Assembly: GCA_034769895.1 (NCBI GenBank)
Contig: CM068373.1
Span: 281,819,879-281,883,878 of the forward strand
Source: Magicicada septendecula
Taxonomy: Eukaryota > Arthropoda > Insecta > Hemiptera > Cicadidae
DNA: 64,000 nt
Direction: 5' to 3'
Under the pieces are notes generated by a model that was given only the letters and a program-made list of their open reading frames with translations, was not told the origin of the DNA and made no database searches. Shown piece after piece: positions 43,116 through 54,206 of the stretch (position 1 is the stretch's first letter; the number at the start of each line of letters is the position of its first letter). Made by a program: the position numbers and the translations under genes.

Positions 43116-43796
43116 ATATTGAAACCTTAATGATTACATTTTCTAAACCCGATAACTGTGTATTAGATACACAGCGCATCTTAGGTAACAAATTATAATA
43201 AAAAGCTAAAATATGATGTCTAATTAAGATAATATTGTTTTTTACTTTATGTTATTTGCACGTATATTATACGAATTATTAGTGCACGCATCTCTTTCCT
43301 ATAAAACAGAACTATGTATTCGTTTAGGATCTCGTTAACCAAACGATGCATTTTATGCGGTTTTCAGCATTCTATAAAGTATTTGTTGAGTGAACTTGAT
43401 GTATATAGAACAGTAGTGGATGATACAAGCTACCCGTGTTTTGGAGAAGTAAGTCGGAAGATGAGAACTGAATACATTTTTCTACAGCAATATTTCATTA
43501 GGCATCCAAATAAAAGAAGTGTGTCCCCGTTAATTCACAATTTTTCTCGTGTCAAACCAACTTTACGATTATATGACATATTGCTAAATACAATTTTTGT
43601 TATTTCGATTTGTATCGGCCATCTGGGGACCACAGGCCAATTTTAATTCTTTATTCCTTGTTTTTTTCTTAAATAAAATATTTATAAAATGCTTTTTAAT
43701 ATAATTTATTAAATACCATTATTTTTCAGTAAAAGAGTTTATACATCTAAAAACTGTTCATTTGTTTACACCTAATATTAGGTGATATTTGTAATA
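43116..43796. other. spacer with LINE tail fragment
   Basis: About 43590-43640, read on the minus strand, contains GTGGTCCCCAGATGGCCGATA, the 3' tail shared with the LINE at 33283-34080. The 110-codon frame 43314-43646 overlaps it on the wrong strand and is not convincing as a gene. Confidence 0.4.
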
Positions 43797-43798
43797 TA

Positions 43799-44765
43799 CA
43801 GTGGAACTTGGTTATAACGTCATTGAAGGGACCAAAAAAATAATGACGTTATGTCCGAGTGACGTTATAAAAGAGTCGTTACAAAAGACCCTTTTTAATC
43901 ACTAGTAAGGAAGGAGAAATAAAAAAAAAGATCTTTGCATTAGTAACATTTTTCGTGATATTTATTCTAAAGTTTACAAACTGCATTTCATTTATACAAA
44001 CAGCATGAAGAATATTTTAAAAGATCAAAAATAAAGTACATGTAACTTACATTTAGGCTTACTGTCGAAAGTAATCCGTAATTTTCTTTTGAACGCTCCT
44101 TTCTGAAAAGTAAATTCTTTCTGTTGTGCTGTGGAGATGCTGCGCTGCATTGAACGTGTCGTCAGACGTCTCTCTAAAGCAGTAAAATCGTGAAAGAGTT
44201 TCGGCGGCTCTCATTGCTTCCTGTACTGTCGGACAAACGATGTCGGCATCCTCCTCTTGCTCAGCATCTTCTTCAACACTATCTTCTGCTTCTATGTTTT
44301 TTACTTCCGCGATAATTTCTGCGTCACTCAACACTTGGAATGTTTCTACTTGGTCATCCACTGATGCATAGGAATCAAGTTCATTTCCAAATTCATTTAC
44401 GTCGAATTTCTTAATCCACTCCGAGAGCGGCAAATCGTCGTCTTCATCATCGGGTAAATTTTCATGTACGAATTATGCTTTACTAAAGCATTTTGCTATC
44501 GTCTTCTGCTTTGCTTATCGCTTGCATACAATGTATGTCTGTAGCCATGGGCGTAGCGCGCGCGCACATATATACGTTTATATGAAATTTAGAGTAAAAT
44601 ATCTGAGAAATTTTTGAAGCTATAACAGAGTAGTACAATATTTAGTGACGTTAAAACCGGGAATTTTTATAATGTTAAAGATATCAGTTTGACCGGACTT
44701 ATGACAAAATAACGCTACACCCGAGTTGACGTAACAGCCGAGGCCGTAATAACCAAGTTCCACTG
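43799..44765 (-). mobile_element. deleted pogo/Tigger-like element with intact ends
   Basis: The ends CAGTGGAACTTGGTTATAAC (43799) and its inverted partner ending CCAAGTTCCACTG (44765) are flanked by TA (43797-43798, 44766-44767), the target duplication of Tc1/mariner/pogo elements. Total 967 bp, too short for a full transposase. The interior holds only the transposase C-terminus, so it is an internal-deletion, non-autonomous copy. Confidence 0.85.
44059..44450 (-). pseudogene. pogo/Tigger-like transposase C-terminal piece
   Basis: Open for at least 124 codons to the stop at 44059. It begins with DDEDDDLPLSEW and continues with an acidic stretch (SDAEIIAEV, EEDAEQEEDAD) and a final helical part ending TDYFRQ. 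Tigger/jerky-type transposases have such acidic tails with the LPLSEW-type motif after the DDE domain. The DNA-binding and catalytic domains are deleted. Confidence 0.7.
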
Positions 44766-45179
44766 TATATGTAAAAATGTACGTTATCTAAATTTTTTTA
44801 CTGACTGTTAGTATTGTTAAGCTTTTTTGAATATAGAACATTTCAACTATTATCAGCAATCTGTGTAGATCAACTGTGAAACGAACTTACTCTAGTAATT
44901 TAAAACTAAATAGCTAACTTAGGCCCTACTTTGAAACAATATGCGCATATTGTCAAAAATTATATAATTGACGAAAGAAACATAAAACTATAGAATAAAA
45001 GTAAAAGAAAATAGTAAATTACAAGATGAACGTAATTTCCTTCAAAGTGAGCAGCAGTTGACCAGAACCGGGAAGCTCAACACAAATAATTTTTCAGAAC
45101 AAACAACCTACGATAAGACGCAGTGAAACTATTGAAAGAATATTTACCACAATAACAGTCCGTGGAAATATAATTCACA

Positions 45180-45395
45180 AGCTTACACAGCCGGAGTGAA
45201 TGTTGTTAAAATCCATTCCCGGGCTGTTTGGTCGAGTTACGCTAACGTAAGGTGGTACTCGATTTACCTAACGAACTTACGTTAGCATAACTCGATTTTA
45301 CACTGATGATGGCAGTCGATGGCACTGCCGAAAGGTCTGTTTTTGTAGTCGGCCAAACAGCCCGGGAATGAATTTTAACAACAGTCCGTGGGAAT
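45180..45395 (+). mobile_element. hammerhead-bearing inverted unit (GGCC family) with nested palindrome
   Basis: Outer arms: TGTTGTTAAAATCCATTCCCG (about 45203) against CGGGAATGAATTTTAACAACA (to 45387). An inner palindrome GAGTTACGCTAACGTAAG / CTTACGTTAGCATAACTC spans about 45234-45294. The plus-strand core at 45303-45337 has CUGAUGA, extra U, perfect GGCAGU/ACUGCC helix II, GAAA and GUC, but helix III is reduced to a single A-U pair. Confidence 0.65.
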
Positions 45396-45740
45396 CCATC
45401 AGACAATATTAGATACTTTTTAACAACGATCGCAATTTGTGTAATACTAAATTTTAATCAAGCATTATACTGTGAACTTTCAGTTTTTCTCGGAGGCAGA
45501 GTTTGTGGAAGCCCTTAGTTAATGTCACGCATTACGCCATTAGTGACTTAACTATTTGGCACCGACTAATGAAACGTCCAATTTATAAAATTACCAAAAA
45601 AAACGCACCGTATATTTTTACTCGGTCAATGGCAAGTATATATGAAAGTTTTTGGAAAACAAGACCATACAAGATCATAGATGGACCGAGTCCCATTAGA
45701 CATTTTCAAACCAAGTGTTGTTTATTACCAAAATGATTAT
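45396..45740. other. unassigned
   Basis: A 77-codon plus-strand frame (45503-45736) has no domain I know. Otherwise AT-rich. Confidence 0.25.
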
Positions 45741-45744
45741 AAAC

Positions 45745-46100
45745 CGAGCTGTTAGGTTATGGTCGGTTGCTATTTACTAGCGACATCGCCGCCAACAACG
45801 TTTTGAATCCCACACTCGAGGATCTTCTTGAGGCCGCCAAAGTAACAGAATGTTGGAAAACAAGTACGCTTGTATGTAATGTTGGCGGAACGGTACCCGA
45901 CATCTGTTTTGGGTAAGAGCAGCAGGCGACCGGTAACACGAGGTTACCTGTATAACCTCGGCCACTGTGCCCTGAAGAAGATTCCCGGGGGTGGAGTCGA
46001 AACGTTGCCGACGATATCGCTGTTATATAACAACCGACGGCGGCCTACAAGCTCCGTTTCCAATCATTTTGGTAATATTGACACCGGCCGAGTGTACGTA
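45745..46100 (+). mobile_element. hammerhead-type unit with inverted arm
   Basis: GTCGGTTGCTATTTACTAGC at about 45761 is inverted relative to about 46000-46040 (GCTGTTATATAACAACCGAC). The plus-strand core at 45972-46006 has CUGAAGA, one extra base (A), GAUUCC/GGAGUC helix II, GAAA and GUU as cleavage triplet; helix I is weak. The interior is GC-rich. Confidence 0.5.
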
Positions 46101-46279
46101 TGACAAAAATCAAGAACTCTTTACTTGAAACCAAACCAGTAAAAAATGTTTGTCATATACAACTTCTGAAAGCTTTGTCCTCCAACTTTTCAATGTTTTT
46201 CTTCTTATGTTCAATGCATATAAGATATAAATCAATTACAATTATTTCTACTGTTTCTGCCTTCATAGTTAATATTTGT

Positions 46280-46575
46280 GGTACGATTCATTGAAATTTT
46301 AGAAATAGAACAAGACACAGCACAAGGATTAAATTTTATAAGACAATTGCAATATCCACGTTGATTTATGCGAGTAAGGCGTGGGTCATGGCAAAAAAGA
46401 AAAGCGGCAATATTCAGAGTGCTGAAATGCAGTTTCTTCGAAATACTTTAAATTATACATTGCAAGATAGAATAAGGAATTAAGATATCAAAGCAGACTC
46501 AAAGTAAAGGACATAAATGAAATATTAACGCGTATTGCAGATATAAATGGAATATGTAAATATTTTTTGTATTCA
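46280..46575 (+). mobile_element. LINE (RTE-like) fragment
   Basis: Translates to IKFYKTIAISTLIYASKAWV, then IQSAEMQFLRNTLNYTLQDR. Same family as the minus-strand piece at 49320-49760. Confidence 0.7.
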
Positions 46576-46614
46576 AAATATAATTATGATTATTAACTTA
46601 AGACTTAAATCCTA

Positions 46615-47095
46615 TTTCTAAGGCTTTCACAACCGGCGTGAGCATTGTTGGAAATAAAATCCGGGCTATTGGGCCGTGGCTCACTAAAGTTATTATTTTC
46701 AGATATTTCGGCCTCACCTCTGGAGGCCACCTTCAGCGAATAAAACGATTCAGCACAACTAACACTATGTTCGTCAGTAAACACAGTACTGTGGCAAGAA
46801 TGACAAAGAAAATAAGCTTCTTTTTGTTTAAAACAATTGTACAGAAATAAACTAGTAAGTATTTATAAACATACGACGAACACTCTTGTTTATTATATAA
46901 AGATGGCCTTTAAATGAATGCTACTGACAGTTCTTTGCCACAGTACTGTGGTTACTGACGAACATCATGTCGGTTGTATTGAATGGCTTTATTCACTGTA
47001 GACGGCCTCCAGAGGTGAGGCCGAAAAGTCTGAAAATAGTAACTGTAGTGGACCACGGCCCAATAGCCCGGATTTTATTTCCAACAATTAATAAT
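46615..47095. mobile_element. hammerhead-type inverted pair (GGCC family)
   Basis: Left arm on the minus strand (46618-46757) and right arm on the plus strand (46990-47095) are inverted copies with shared outer ends (GGGCTATTGGGCCGTGG / CCACGGCCCAATAGCCCGG). Left core has CUGAAGG, right core CUGUAGA; both keep the GGCCUC...GAGGCC-type helix II and GAAA. Both boxes carry one change, so activity is unlikely. The middle 230 bases are AT-rich and lack PLE coding. Confidence 0.65.
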
Positions 47096-47099
47096 TAAA

Positions 47100-47574
47100 T
47101 GTTTGATTATTTAGAAAATTAGGCTAATTTTTGTTTAAAACTGATTTTACAATAATAAATAAAAATAGTTGTTCATAAATAGACGACGAAGACTCTTGTT
47201 TATTATATAAAGACGACTTATAAAAGAATGCTATTGAAGCGTGTGTGATACTAAATTCAGAATTTAATTTTTATATTTCAGTAAACACTGGTTCGCTACA
47301 CGGTGTCCGATACTTTCAAAAAACATTACGAAAAATGAAACTGTGGCAAACTCTAGTTTTCGAGTGTACATTATATACAGTTTCTTATTGCACACCTCTC
47401 AGCTATGTTTGCAACATCTGAGTCAAGTCACGTTGCTAAGAGCACTTCAGGGCAGGTAGTAATGTGGAAAAGCCAATACAGCACCTTTTCCAATACCGTC
47501 AAAATACAGAGGTTGGAAAAACACGGCAGACACACTACCAAAATATATACCACAGTATTTAATTTATTACACTG
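47100..47574. other. unassigned spacer
   Basis: No recognised element apart from a short direct repeat ACGAA(C/G)ACTCTTGTTTATTAT at about 46877 and 47187. Confidence 0.3.
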
Positions 47575-47815
47575 ATCGAATGGTCGCTCGGCTCTTGGTA
47601 GAACATTTTATTAATACTTAAGTTGAATAGATAAACACTTGGTATAGTGTTCTACAGATAATTTTTATTTTCCTGATAATTGATTCAACAGTTACGGCAC
47701 CTTCAAATCTAAACTCTGAAACTGCCCTAACTGATGAAACAATTGTCAGGGAAATAAAAATTACCTGTAGAACTGTACCAAGTGTTTATTCAATTCAAAT
47801 ATTTATTTTCTCTCT
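47575..47815. mobile_element. PLE-type inverted-repeat unit (ACAAUUGU family), copy 2
   Basis: Arms about 47648-47705 and 47708-47780 are inverted copies sharing TTCTACAGATAATTTTTATTT. On the plus strand GAAACAAUUGUC gives a perfect loopless helix III with GUC, but the upstream box is CUGAAAC. Copy 1 is at 38965-39245. Confidence 0.6.
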
Positions 47816-47829
47816 TCCCAATAGGGTGA

Positions 47830-48515
47830 TAACCCAACCCAGCCACAGGGAGACGGATATCAGGCATGCGATTTAAGTGTTCACACCATCTTCTTCTGCG
47901 GTCTTCGATCTTCTGGTGCAATGATATGTACAATGTTCAAATCGCGTCTAATATCCTCGTTCCTTCTCCGATCCAAGAGAGAATAACCTTGCGTCCCTCT
48001 TAGAAATTTCATTTTGCCTGCCTGAATCCTCTGCACATCCCTTTACCAAGAGTCCATGTTTCACTAGCGTACAGCAATGTGTGGACAGCCACAGTTTTAT
48101 AAAATTTTATTAGGGTATCCTTCCGTGTTTTGTTTTTCAGGTACCTGTGTATCGTTCCACAGATGCGTCTAAATTTTGTTAGCTTATTATCCCAATCAAT
48201 ATAAGTTCCAAATGAGATATTACAACCCAGGTAATTAAAATGACTAACCTAATCCAAAATCTGATTATTTACGACTTAGTTCTTATAGGATACCTGCCCT
48301 GTAATGCCATCGTTTTAGATTCCGTAGCAGAGATCTGTAGCCCATAGTCTTGTATGATGCTATTGAACGTAAATATCGCCCGCTGTAACTGGTCTTCTGT
48401 TTTTTGTATCATTACCTTGTCATCTGCACAAAACAATCCATTCACATGAATATTTCGCTGAAGCGATATTCCCCAGTCAACTTTAGCTGTTCATCGCCAA
48501 AATATGTCGTATTTA
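47830..48515 (-). mobile_element. LINE (RTE-like), reversed relative of 7540-8580
   Basis: Read on the minus strand it follows the 3' half of the copy at 7800-8500: the CTGGTGCAATGATATGTACA region corresponds to 8376-8395, and the YASETW region lies at about 48050-48070. Numerous frame breaks. Confidence 0.7.
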
Positions 48516-49318
48516 TATGTCGTAATATATGTACTTACAGAACTCATACAACCTTCGGAAATCGGATGGGTGTTATTTTATTTTTAAAATATTAACTAAA
48601 CTAAACGCATATCCTTTTTATAAATAAATGTTTACAATTTTAAAAGTACCTTCCGGCCATTAATTTGAGTGAAAAATGATATATGTTTATTAGATTTAAA
48701 CTAAAATTTCATGCTACATATGTTTGATTAAAAAGACAAAATAAAGTGATTATAATATCACAATATTTTTCCTCGTTTAAAATAAAATTATATTTGCTTG
48801 TTAAAAAAACAAATGTTTATCGAGAAACTTAAATATTTTACTATATCCTTTAAAACAAATTTACAGTAGAACAATAGTGGTATTGTAGTCCGATAGTCGC
48901 ATATTTCTAAGTTTCTGTAACTATGATTGTCAATTATATGATGTAGTTATAAATTTGAATTGCATGTATGATTAGTGGAATGTAATATCTAAATTATTTA
49001 TTGAAATTGAGGTAGGTCTGGTAAAGGATCGAAGATTTTCCATACAATAACGAAGAGGAAGTGCTTACGGATCGTATCAAACACCGTGGAGAACTGACAA
49101 TGCAGATGATATGATTTATAAAAGCAAGCCTGATTGAAAAGATGACACGAAACAGACGTGTTCACCACATTAATTCTACTATATAGGCCTAGGTATAGCA
49201 ACATTAGCAGATTAGATGGGAATGTTCTTCAGTGAAATAAACGTTATATAGGTGATTAGTATCCTTAACGGGTTATTTATCTGTCGTTAAATTATTAACA
49301 GGGGTTGGTGAAACGGAG
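48516..49318. other. AT-rich spacer
   Basis: Nothing recognised. Confidence 0.3.
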
Positions 49319-49319
49319 T

Positions 49320-49760
49320 ATTAATCTTCTTCTCCTTCTTCTCCTCTTCAAGGATTAGCTTATATGAACCTTTTCCGGCACCCATCTCATCCTCGGACGA
49401 CCCACGTCTCTTCTACCAATGGCTTTATAGTTCTGTGCCGCTTTCGGTAATCGTTCCTCTGTCATCCTTTGCACATCTGATACTACCATTGTCTTCTGTA
49501 AATTAAAATAATTTCATTTATGTCGCTTACTTCGAGTTCTGCTCTGATATCTTCATTGATTATTCCATCTTGCAGTGTATAATTTAAAGTATTTCGAAGA
49601 AACTGCATTTCAGCACTCTGAGTGTTGCCGCTTTCCTTTGTTGTCATGACCCACGCCTCACGTGGAATTTACTTATAAAATTTAATCCTTGTGCTGTGTA
49701 AATCCTTTTATTTCTAAGATTTCTATAAATCGTACCACAAATATTCCTACATTTTTGACT
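49320..49760 (-). mobile_element. LINE (RTE-like) 3' portion
   Basis: Minus strand contains an AEMQFLRNTLNYTLQDGI-type segment at about 49570-49620 matching 46410-46475, and ends with LVEETWVVRG-type sequence and a (GAA)n tail near 49325-49345. Confidence 0.65.
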
Positions 49761-50390
49761 ACTAGTATAACAAATATATTAGTAACAAAACGAGCAGCTT
49801 AAAAATATATTGTTTCAAATTATGTGTAGCAATTACGTAATTGGTATACCAGTTTTATTTATTTTATACTAATTGTCTTTTTCAAAATAAATGATAATGT
49901 ATATTAAAATTTATTATTAAATTTTACACCAATGTGATAACAATAATCTCCAGCAGTATTCAATGTCCAGGAAAGTTATATTTCAATACATCTCGCATCG
50001 TCTGACACCCTGCAGTTTGATTGTAGGGAATAAGAGAGGGTGCCGTAGTATTGGATTTCTCACATCACTACCTGCGTTGACGTAGCGTTATCAACGTGAC
50101 CGGACTCGAGATATTTACTTTCTTTGCCAACTAACGCAACACAACACTGAGATCTAGGCGCACACATGACATGAAGCAATATCTACTGTATACTGAAGTG
50201 TCTCGCTGGGGAAAACATCCTAGTTTTAGGCCTATATTGAATTTAGAGGCAGCACGCTACGTATTTAATAACGTTAGGTATTGGTAACGAATTGTTACAT
50301 ATTAGTTATATGTAAATTTTAAATAGTACATTTAACGAGATAAACATAAAAATGGCATTCCGCACTAATAACAATGTTAGTAAGATATTC
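49761..50390. other. unassigned spacer
   Basis: AT-rich with a GC-richer piece at 50030-50170. Nothing recognised. Confidence 0.25.
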
Positions 50391-50394
50391 CAAC

Positions 50395-50736
50395 CTAAAC
50401 TATCAAAATCAGCTGAAGACAAGACAGCCGTTTATAAAATTATATGCGATGACTGCGATAGCTTCTAGAATGGGCAAACTGGTAGATCGTTTATAAAACG
50501 CTTTAAAAATCGTCTACTTAAAAAAGACATTAACGAAACCAAGTCAAATTACGCACGTCATTTGATGGACAGTAATCATAATTATACTGATTTCGAGACT
50601 AACTTTCAACCCTTCCATATATTTAAAAAAGGCAGATATATGAGTGCTGCCAAGGAGTTCAAAATGCATAAGGCATTTAAAAATAAAAACACTAAAGTAG
50701 TCCTGCTGAACGAGCAGCTGAACTTTCAGTCGTAAG
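50395..50736 (+). pseudogene. Penelope-type GIY-YIG endonuclease domain
   Basis: A nearly continuous frame: KTAVYKIICDDCDSF, a stop where the family has Tyr-Ile, NGQTGRSFIKRFKNRL, NYARHLMDSNHNY, KGRYMSAAKEFKMHKAFKNK, LLNEQLNFQS. VYKI-C-x-C and QTGRSF-x-x-R are the hallmark residues of the endonuclease domain fused to Penelope/Athena reverse transcriptases; it makes the nick for target-primed insertion. The one in-frame stop removes the 'YIG' Tyr. No RT upstream. Confidence 0.8.
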
Positions 50737-50939
50737 TCTTTCTATACGACACACAGGTAAGATTATAGGACGAGGTCCGTAGTGCACGGTCAATAACAAC
50801 GTAAGCATAACAGTCGATTATAGTGTTACCATGGTGCGCACCAACAACACCGCGCATGTTCCGTGTTCATATATTTTATATTTGTTTACGACATGTGTGT
50901 ATATTATACGTAATTTGTTTTAATTATTTGACAAACGTT

Positions 50940-50990
50940 ACTGAGGGATTACACCTGAAAATCGGATATATGTCCAGAAACGCTTAGTGA
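50940..50990 (+). ncRNA. degenerate hammerhead-like core downstream of the endonuclease
   Basis: CUGAAAA, U, then a GGAUAUAUGUCC helix II, GAAA, CGCUUAGUG. The CUGANGA box has A for G. Its place 200 bases after the endonuclease stop fits a PLE terminal repeat, so it is the one core here directly next to its likely parent gene. Confidence 0.45.
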
Positions 50991-51059
50991 AATATAAAAA
51001 AAAAAAAATGAAAAACTAAATGGATAAAAGAGGTTTTATTCTGTTCATATATTTAATAA

Positions 51060-51450
51060 CGTTTTTAATGTGCTGAAAAATGAACTTTGGCGTAAGGCGG
51101 CAAGCAGATCGAGAATGGTAGTAAAGAATAACGAATGATAGAATAAGAGAAAATATGAAGCTAACACGGACAATGATAGACGACAAAAGAGATAAACAAT
51201 TAATATGGTTCAGACATGTTCGCAGGATATCAGACTAAAGGCTAACAGAAAACATTTTTCAATGGAAGTCGGAAGCAAGAAGACAGCAGAGGCGGTCCAC
51301 AAAGAGCTGGTAGAGAGGCAAAAACGCCGTGTAAATGGAACAGGACATGGAGTGAAACGACAGAGTTGGATGGCGATTAGGCGTGGAAACGTTATGAGCC
51401 GGTATAAAGTGAGACAATCTATCGAGGGGTTAGTGGTAAAACTACCCGAG
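51060..51450 (+). mobile_element. LINE (RTE-like) 3' fragment
   Basis: QLIWFRHVRRISD in one frame and NIFQWKSEARRQ after a stop, then a KSW and ME-DM region, corresponding to the 'WFGHV-RM' and C-terminal parts. The 110-codon frame at 51205-51537 is a shifted reading of this. Confidence 0.6.
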
Positions 51451-51579
51451 TCCATGTTCAAGTGTGCCAAACGTCCAAGTTTTAATAATGTCTCAAGGTG
51501 TTTTAAAAACAATATTATTATGATTTCTATTTTTTAAATTTTGTAATAGTTGTGTAATGAAAATAACTCTATCAATAAT

Positions 51580-52165
51580 AAAAATTAAGCCTCGGCATTA
51601 CAGTACAGCAGTCAAGCAAGAATACCTATATGCAAGTGAATGTCTAAGACTGAATTATAATTTAAACACACTAGAAATATTGGAAAGACGAATTATTATG
51701 AAACTATTAGGCCCACAATAAAACTTCAGAAGGTTGGAAATTAAGAGGTAATGATGGAATATATCAAAGTATGGAAAATATAACAATGAGAAATAGTAGA
51801 TTAGTATTATTTGGACATTTACATAGAATGGACGGCAATAGGTTAACAAAACAGATCTTTAAATATCTGTGGGGAAAGAAGTCAACATCAAGTTGGATTA
51901 AAGAAGTCGAAAAGGATTTAGAAAAAAATTATATAAACGCAGAAGAAGCAATTGCAAGAAACGTTTCTCGGGAAAAAGTGTTAAGAATGGAAGGAATCCA
52001 CGGTAGGAGAGAGGAAAACGTAGGTTCAAAGTGGACTGAAGACTCAAAGAAGAGACATAGTTAAAAGATGAAAGAATATTGAAAAAAAGGAAAGAACAAG
52101 GAATAGAGAATTGAAATTAGCATGTGGTCCTTAAATGGCCGAAACAGACAAAAATAAATTAATTA
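51580..52165 (+). mobile_element. LINE (RTE-like), relative of 33283-34080
   Basis: YASECLRLNYNLNTLEILER, then NSRLVLFGHLHRMDGNRLTK (open 51771-52064), NYINAEEAIARNVSREKVLR and a KWTEDSKKRHS end, followed by CATGTGGTCCTTAAATGGCCG. Frame breaks lie near 51715-51770. Confidence 0.8.
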
Positions 52166-52339
52166 ACCCTCAAAATCAGTTTTGTGACTCATCTTGTGAC
52201 TCATCATTACACTTGAAAACATTTAATTTCAGCTTCTTGTAAATTCTCGTGGGAGGATTTGTGTAGATTTATCAGTAACCCCACGATATATAAGACAATT
52301 GTGGAAAGCTTTGTAACATGTGTTGCTAATGTGTGGGAA

Positions 52340-53185
52340 ACAGAACTTTTTTTTGGCGGGGATCCCACAGTTACTGCCGCATCCCGCATCGCAGTTTCCA
52401 TATTAACTTATTCTGTGTATCTTTATTCTTCAGATTCTTTTCTTCCATACTCCTTTCGATCCCTTCTATCTATTTTAATCTAGGTCTACCTCTTTTTCTT
52501 CTTGTGCTAGGTCTATATTTGAACACACTCACAGGTATTCTTTCTTCACTCATTCTCATTAGCTGTCCATATCAGAAAAGCTGTTTACGTTTTATATCTT
52601 CCATTACAGTTTCTTTTCTATTTGTTCTTTCCCTTATTACGTCACTCCTTACACGTTCCAGACGAGAAACTCGAAATACTCGTCTAAGATAGTCCATTTC
52701 TACAGCTTCACTCTTCCTGCGGTTCTTTTCGTTTATTGTCTAACATTCTGACCCATAGGTGGTAATTGGTTCAACAGTGGCTTTATAAATATTGATCTTT
52801 GTCGGTAGCCCGATTTTGGTGGACCATAAAAGTGAGTTTAATTGGCGTATGGTGCTTTTTCCTAAAACTAATCGATGTCTTATATTTTCATCACATATTC
52901 CATCATCGCTAATTATACTTAAATATTTATACTTTTCACATTTCTTGATGGAAGTATTATCTGATAGCTGAAGATCTAATGTTCGACTTCCTGTGGCTAA
53001 GTACTCTGCTTTTTGAAGTTTATGTTTAATCCCCATCGATCGTATTCTTCTACTAGTTTTCTCATCATATAAGTGATATCTTCTTCACCATTATACACTC
53101 TTTTATACCCGAATAAAAAAGTGTATAAACAGTTCTCTTCTAATTCTATCCCCATTCTGTTGCATTTGTTACTACAGAACATACA
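52340..53185 (-). mobile_element. LINE (RTE-like) RT C-terminal half
   Basis: From 53182 down: DITYMMRKLVEEYDRWGLNI, then LATGSRTLDLQLSDNTSIKK, YKYLSIISDDGICDENIRHR, LLWSTKIGLPTKINIYKATV and TTYGSEC. The 3' end near 52345 shares the GGGGATCCCACAGTTACTGC type end with the LINE at 31356. Stops split it into at least two frames. Confidence 0.75.
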
Positions 53186-53689
53186 AGGTAAAAATTACGA
53201 GGCATTGAAATGGTATACTGGAGAAGGTGCTGCAGACTTACATTGTAAGGTAGGATTAAAAATGAAGAGATAAGAGACAAAATGAATACATGTACCAGTA
53301 TAAAATGATACAATTGGTGCAAAAATGATTAAGTGTGGCAAAAAACACGATACATATGTGTCGTTTGGGTAATGATAGGTGGCTAAAAAAATTACTATAA
53401 TGTGACCACTCCTGAAAGAAGAAACAGAGAAAGACCGGGATATTTAATCAATGAACTATCTGTTTTTGAAAAAATGAGAGATAAAGTGCCATTATAAATA
53501 TAAATATAGTGTTAAAAGTAATATAAATAAAATAAAAATGTGTACTAAACCACACAAATTTACATAACATTCTTTGTTTTTTAAATAATATTTTACTACA
53601 AGCATTTAATCTGATTTATTGACTAATGAAGTTCATTATTCCTTTATAAGTAATTCGTTAAGTTTCCGGCTAGTCCCCCATATAATAAC
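53186..53689. other. AT-rich spacer
   Basis: Weak minus-to-plus LINE-like words near 53370-53500; nothing firm. Confidence 0.25.
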
Positions 53690-53723
53690 TTTAAATAAAT
53701 ACACAAGATATAGGTTTATTTTT

Positions 53724-53767
53724 ACCTGACGCACGTTTCACAGAAATTATTCTGTATCTTCAGAGGT
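53724..53767 (-). ncRNA. hammerhead ribozyme-like core, fully consensus apart from extra U
   Basis: ACCU/AGGU helix I, CUGAAGA, extra U, a perfect six-pair helix II ACAGAA-UAAU-UUCUGU, GAAA, ACG-UG-CGU as helix III and C as cleavage base (GUC). Strongest ribozyme candidate in the window. Confidence 0.75.
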
Positions 53768-53826
53768 TTGTTTGAATTGTAATTGAATTTGATTGTAAGC
53801 GAAACATTCAGTTACAAATCAAACAA

Positions 53827-53870
53827 ACCTCTGATGATACAGAATAATTTCTGTGAAAAGTGCGTCACGT
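53827..53870 (+). ncRNA. hammerhead ribozyme-like core, paired with the previous one
   Basis: ACCU, CUGAUGA, extra U, same helix II, GAAA, AGUGCGU, C, then ACGU. Helix III lost one pair (AAG for ACG), and helix I has one mismatch (ACGU for AGGU). Probably weaker than its partner. Confidence 0.65.
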
Positions 53871-54206
53871 GAAAATAAACCTACTTGCAGTGTATTTATT
53901 GAAGGTATTATATGACTAATGAAGTGTATTTATTTCAACACCTATATCAATTAGCACCGCCAGATGTTGATAACGAGGGGTGACATAGGAAAGAAAATTT
54001 TAAAATATGGAACGGCAAAATTAAAGAGGCTGTAGAGAAGAAAAATATTTTTCAATGCTAAAAACGTATTAACATTCCTCTGAAAATAACCGATGAAGGT
54101 GACCAACCAATTAGTATAATAATCTTATAAAAATAATAATACAGATGCAAGAAATAACCACTCAACGCACATTTTGCATACATACATACATACATTCACA
54201 TATAAT

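Larger units (their letters stand above)
53690..53910. mobile_element. hammerhead-bearing inverted pair (best-kept)
   Basis: About 80-base arms: TAGGTTTATTTTTACCTGACG at the left and its inverted partner ending GTGAAAATAAACCTA at the right. Both arms carry a core (next two entries). The middle is only about 60 bases, so the whole can fold as one hairpin or as two ribozymes. Confidence 0.75.

Noticed and set aside
43314-43646. 110-codon plus-strand frame as a host gene
   Set aside because: Its 3' part is the antisense of a LINE tail seen elsewhere, and no domain was found.
45503-45736. 77-codon frame between two hammerhead-type units
   Set aside because: No recognisable domain and no supporting signals.
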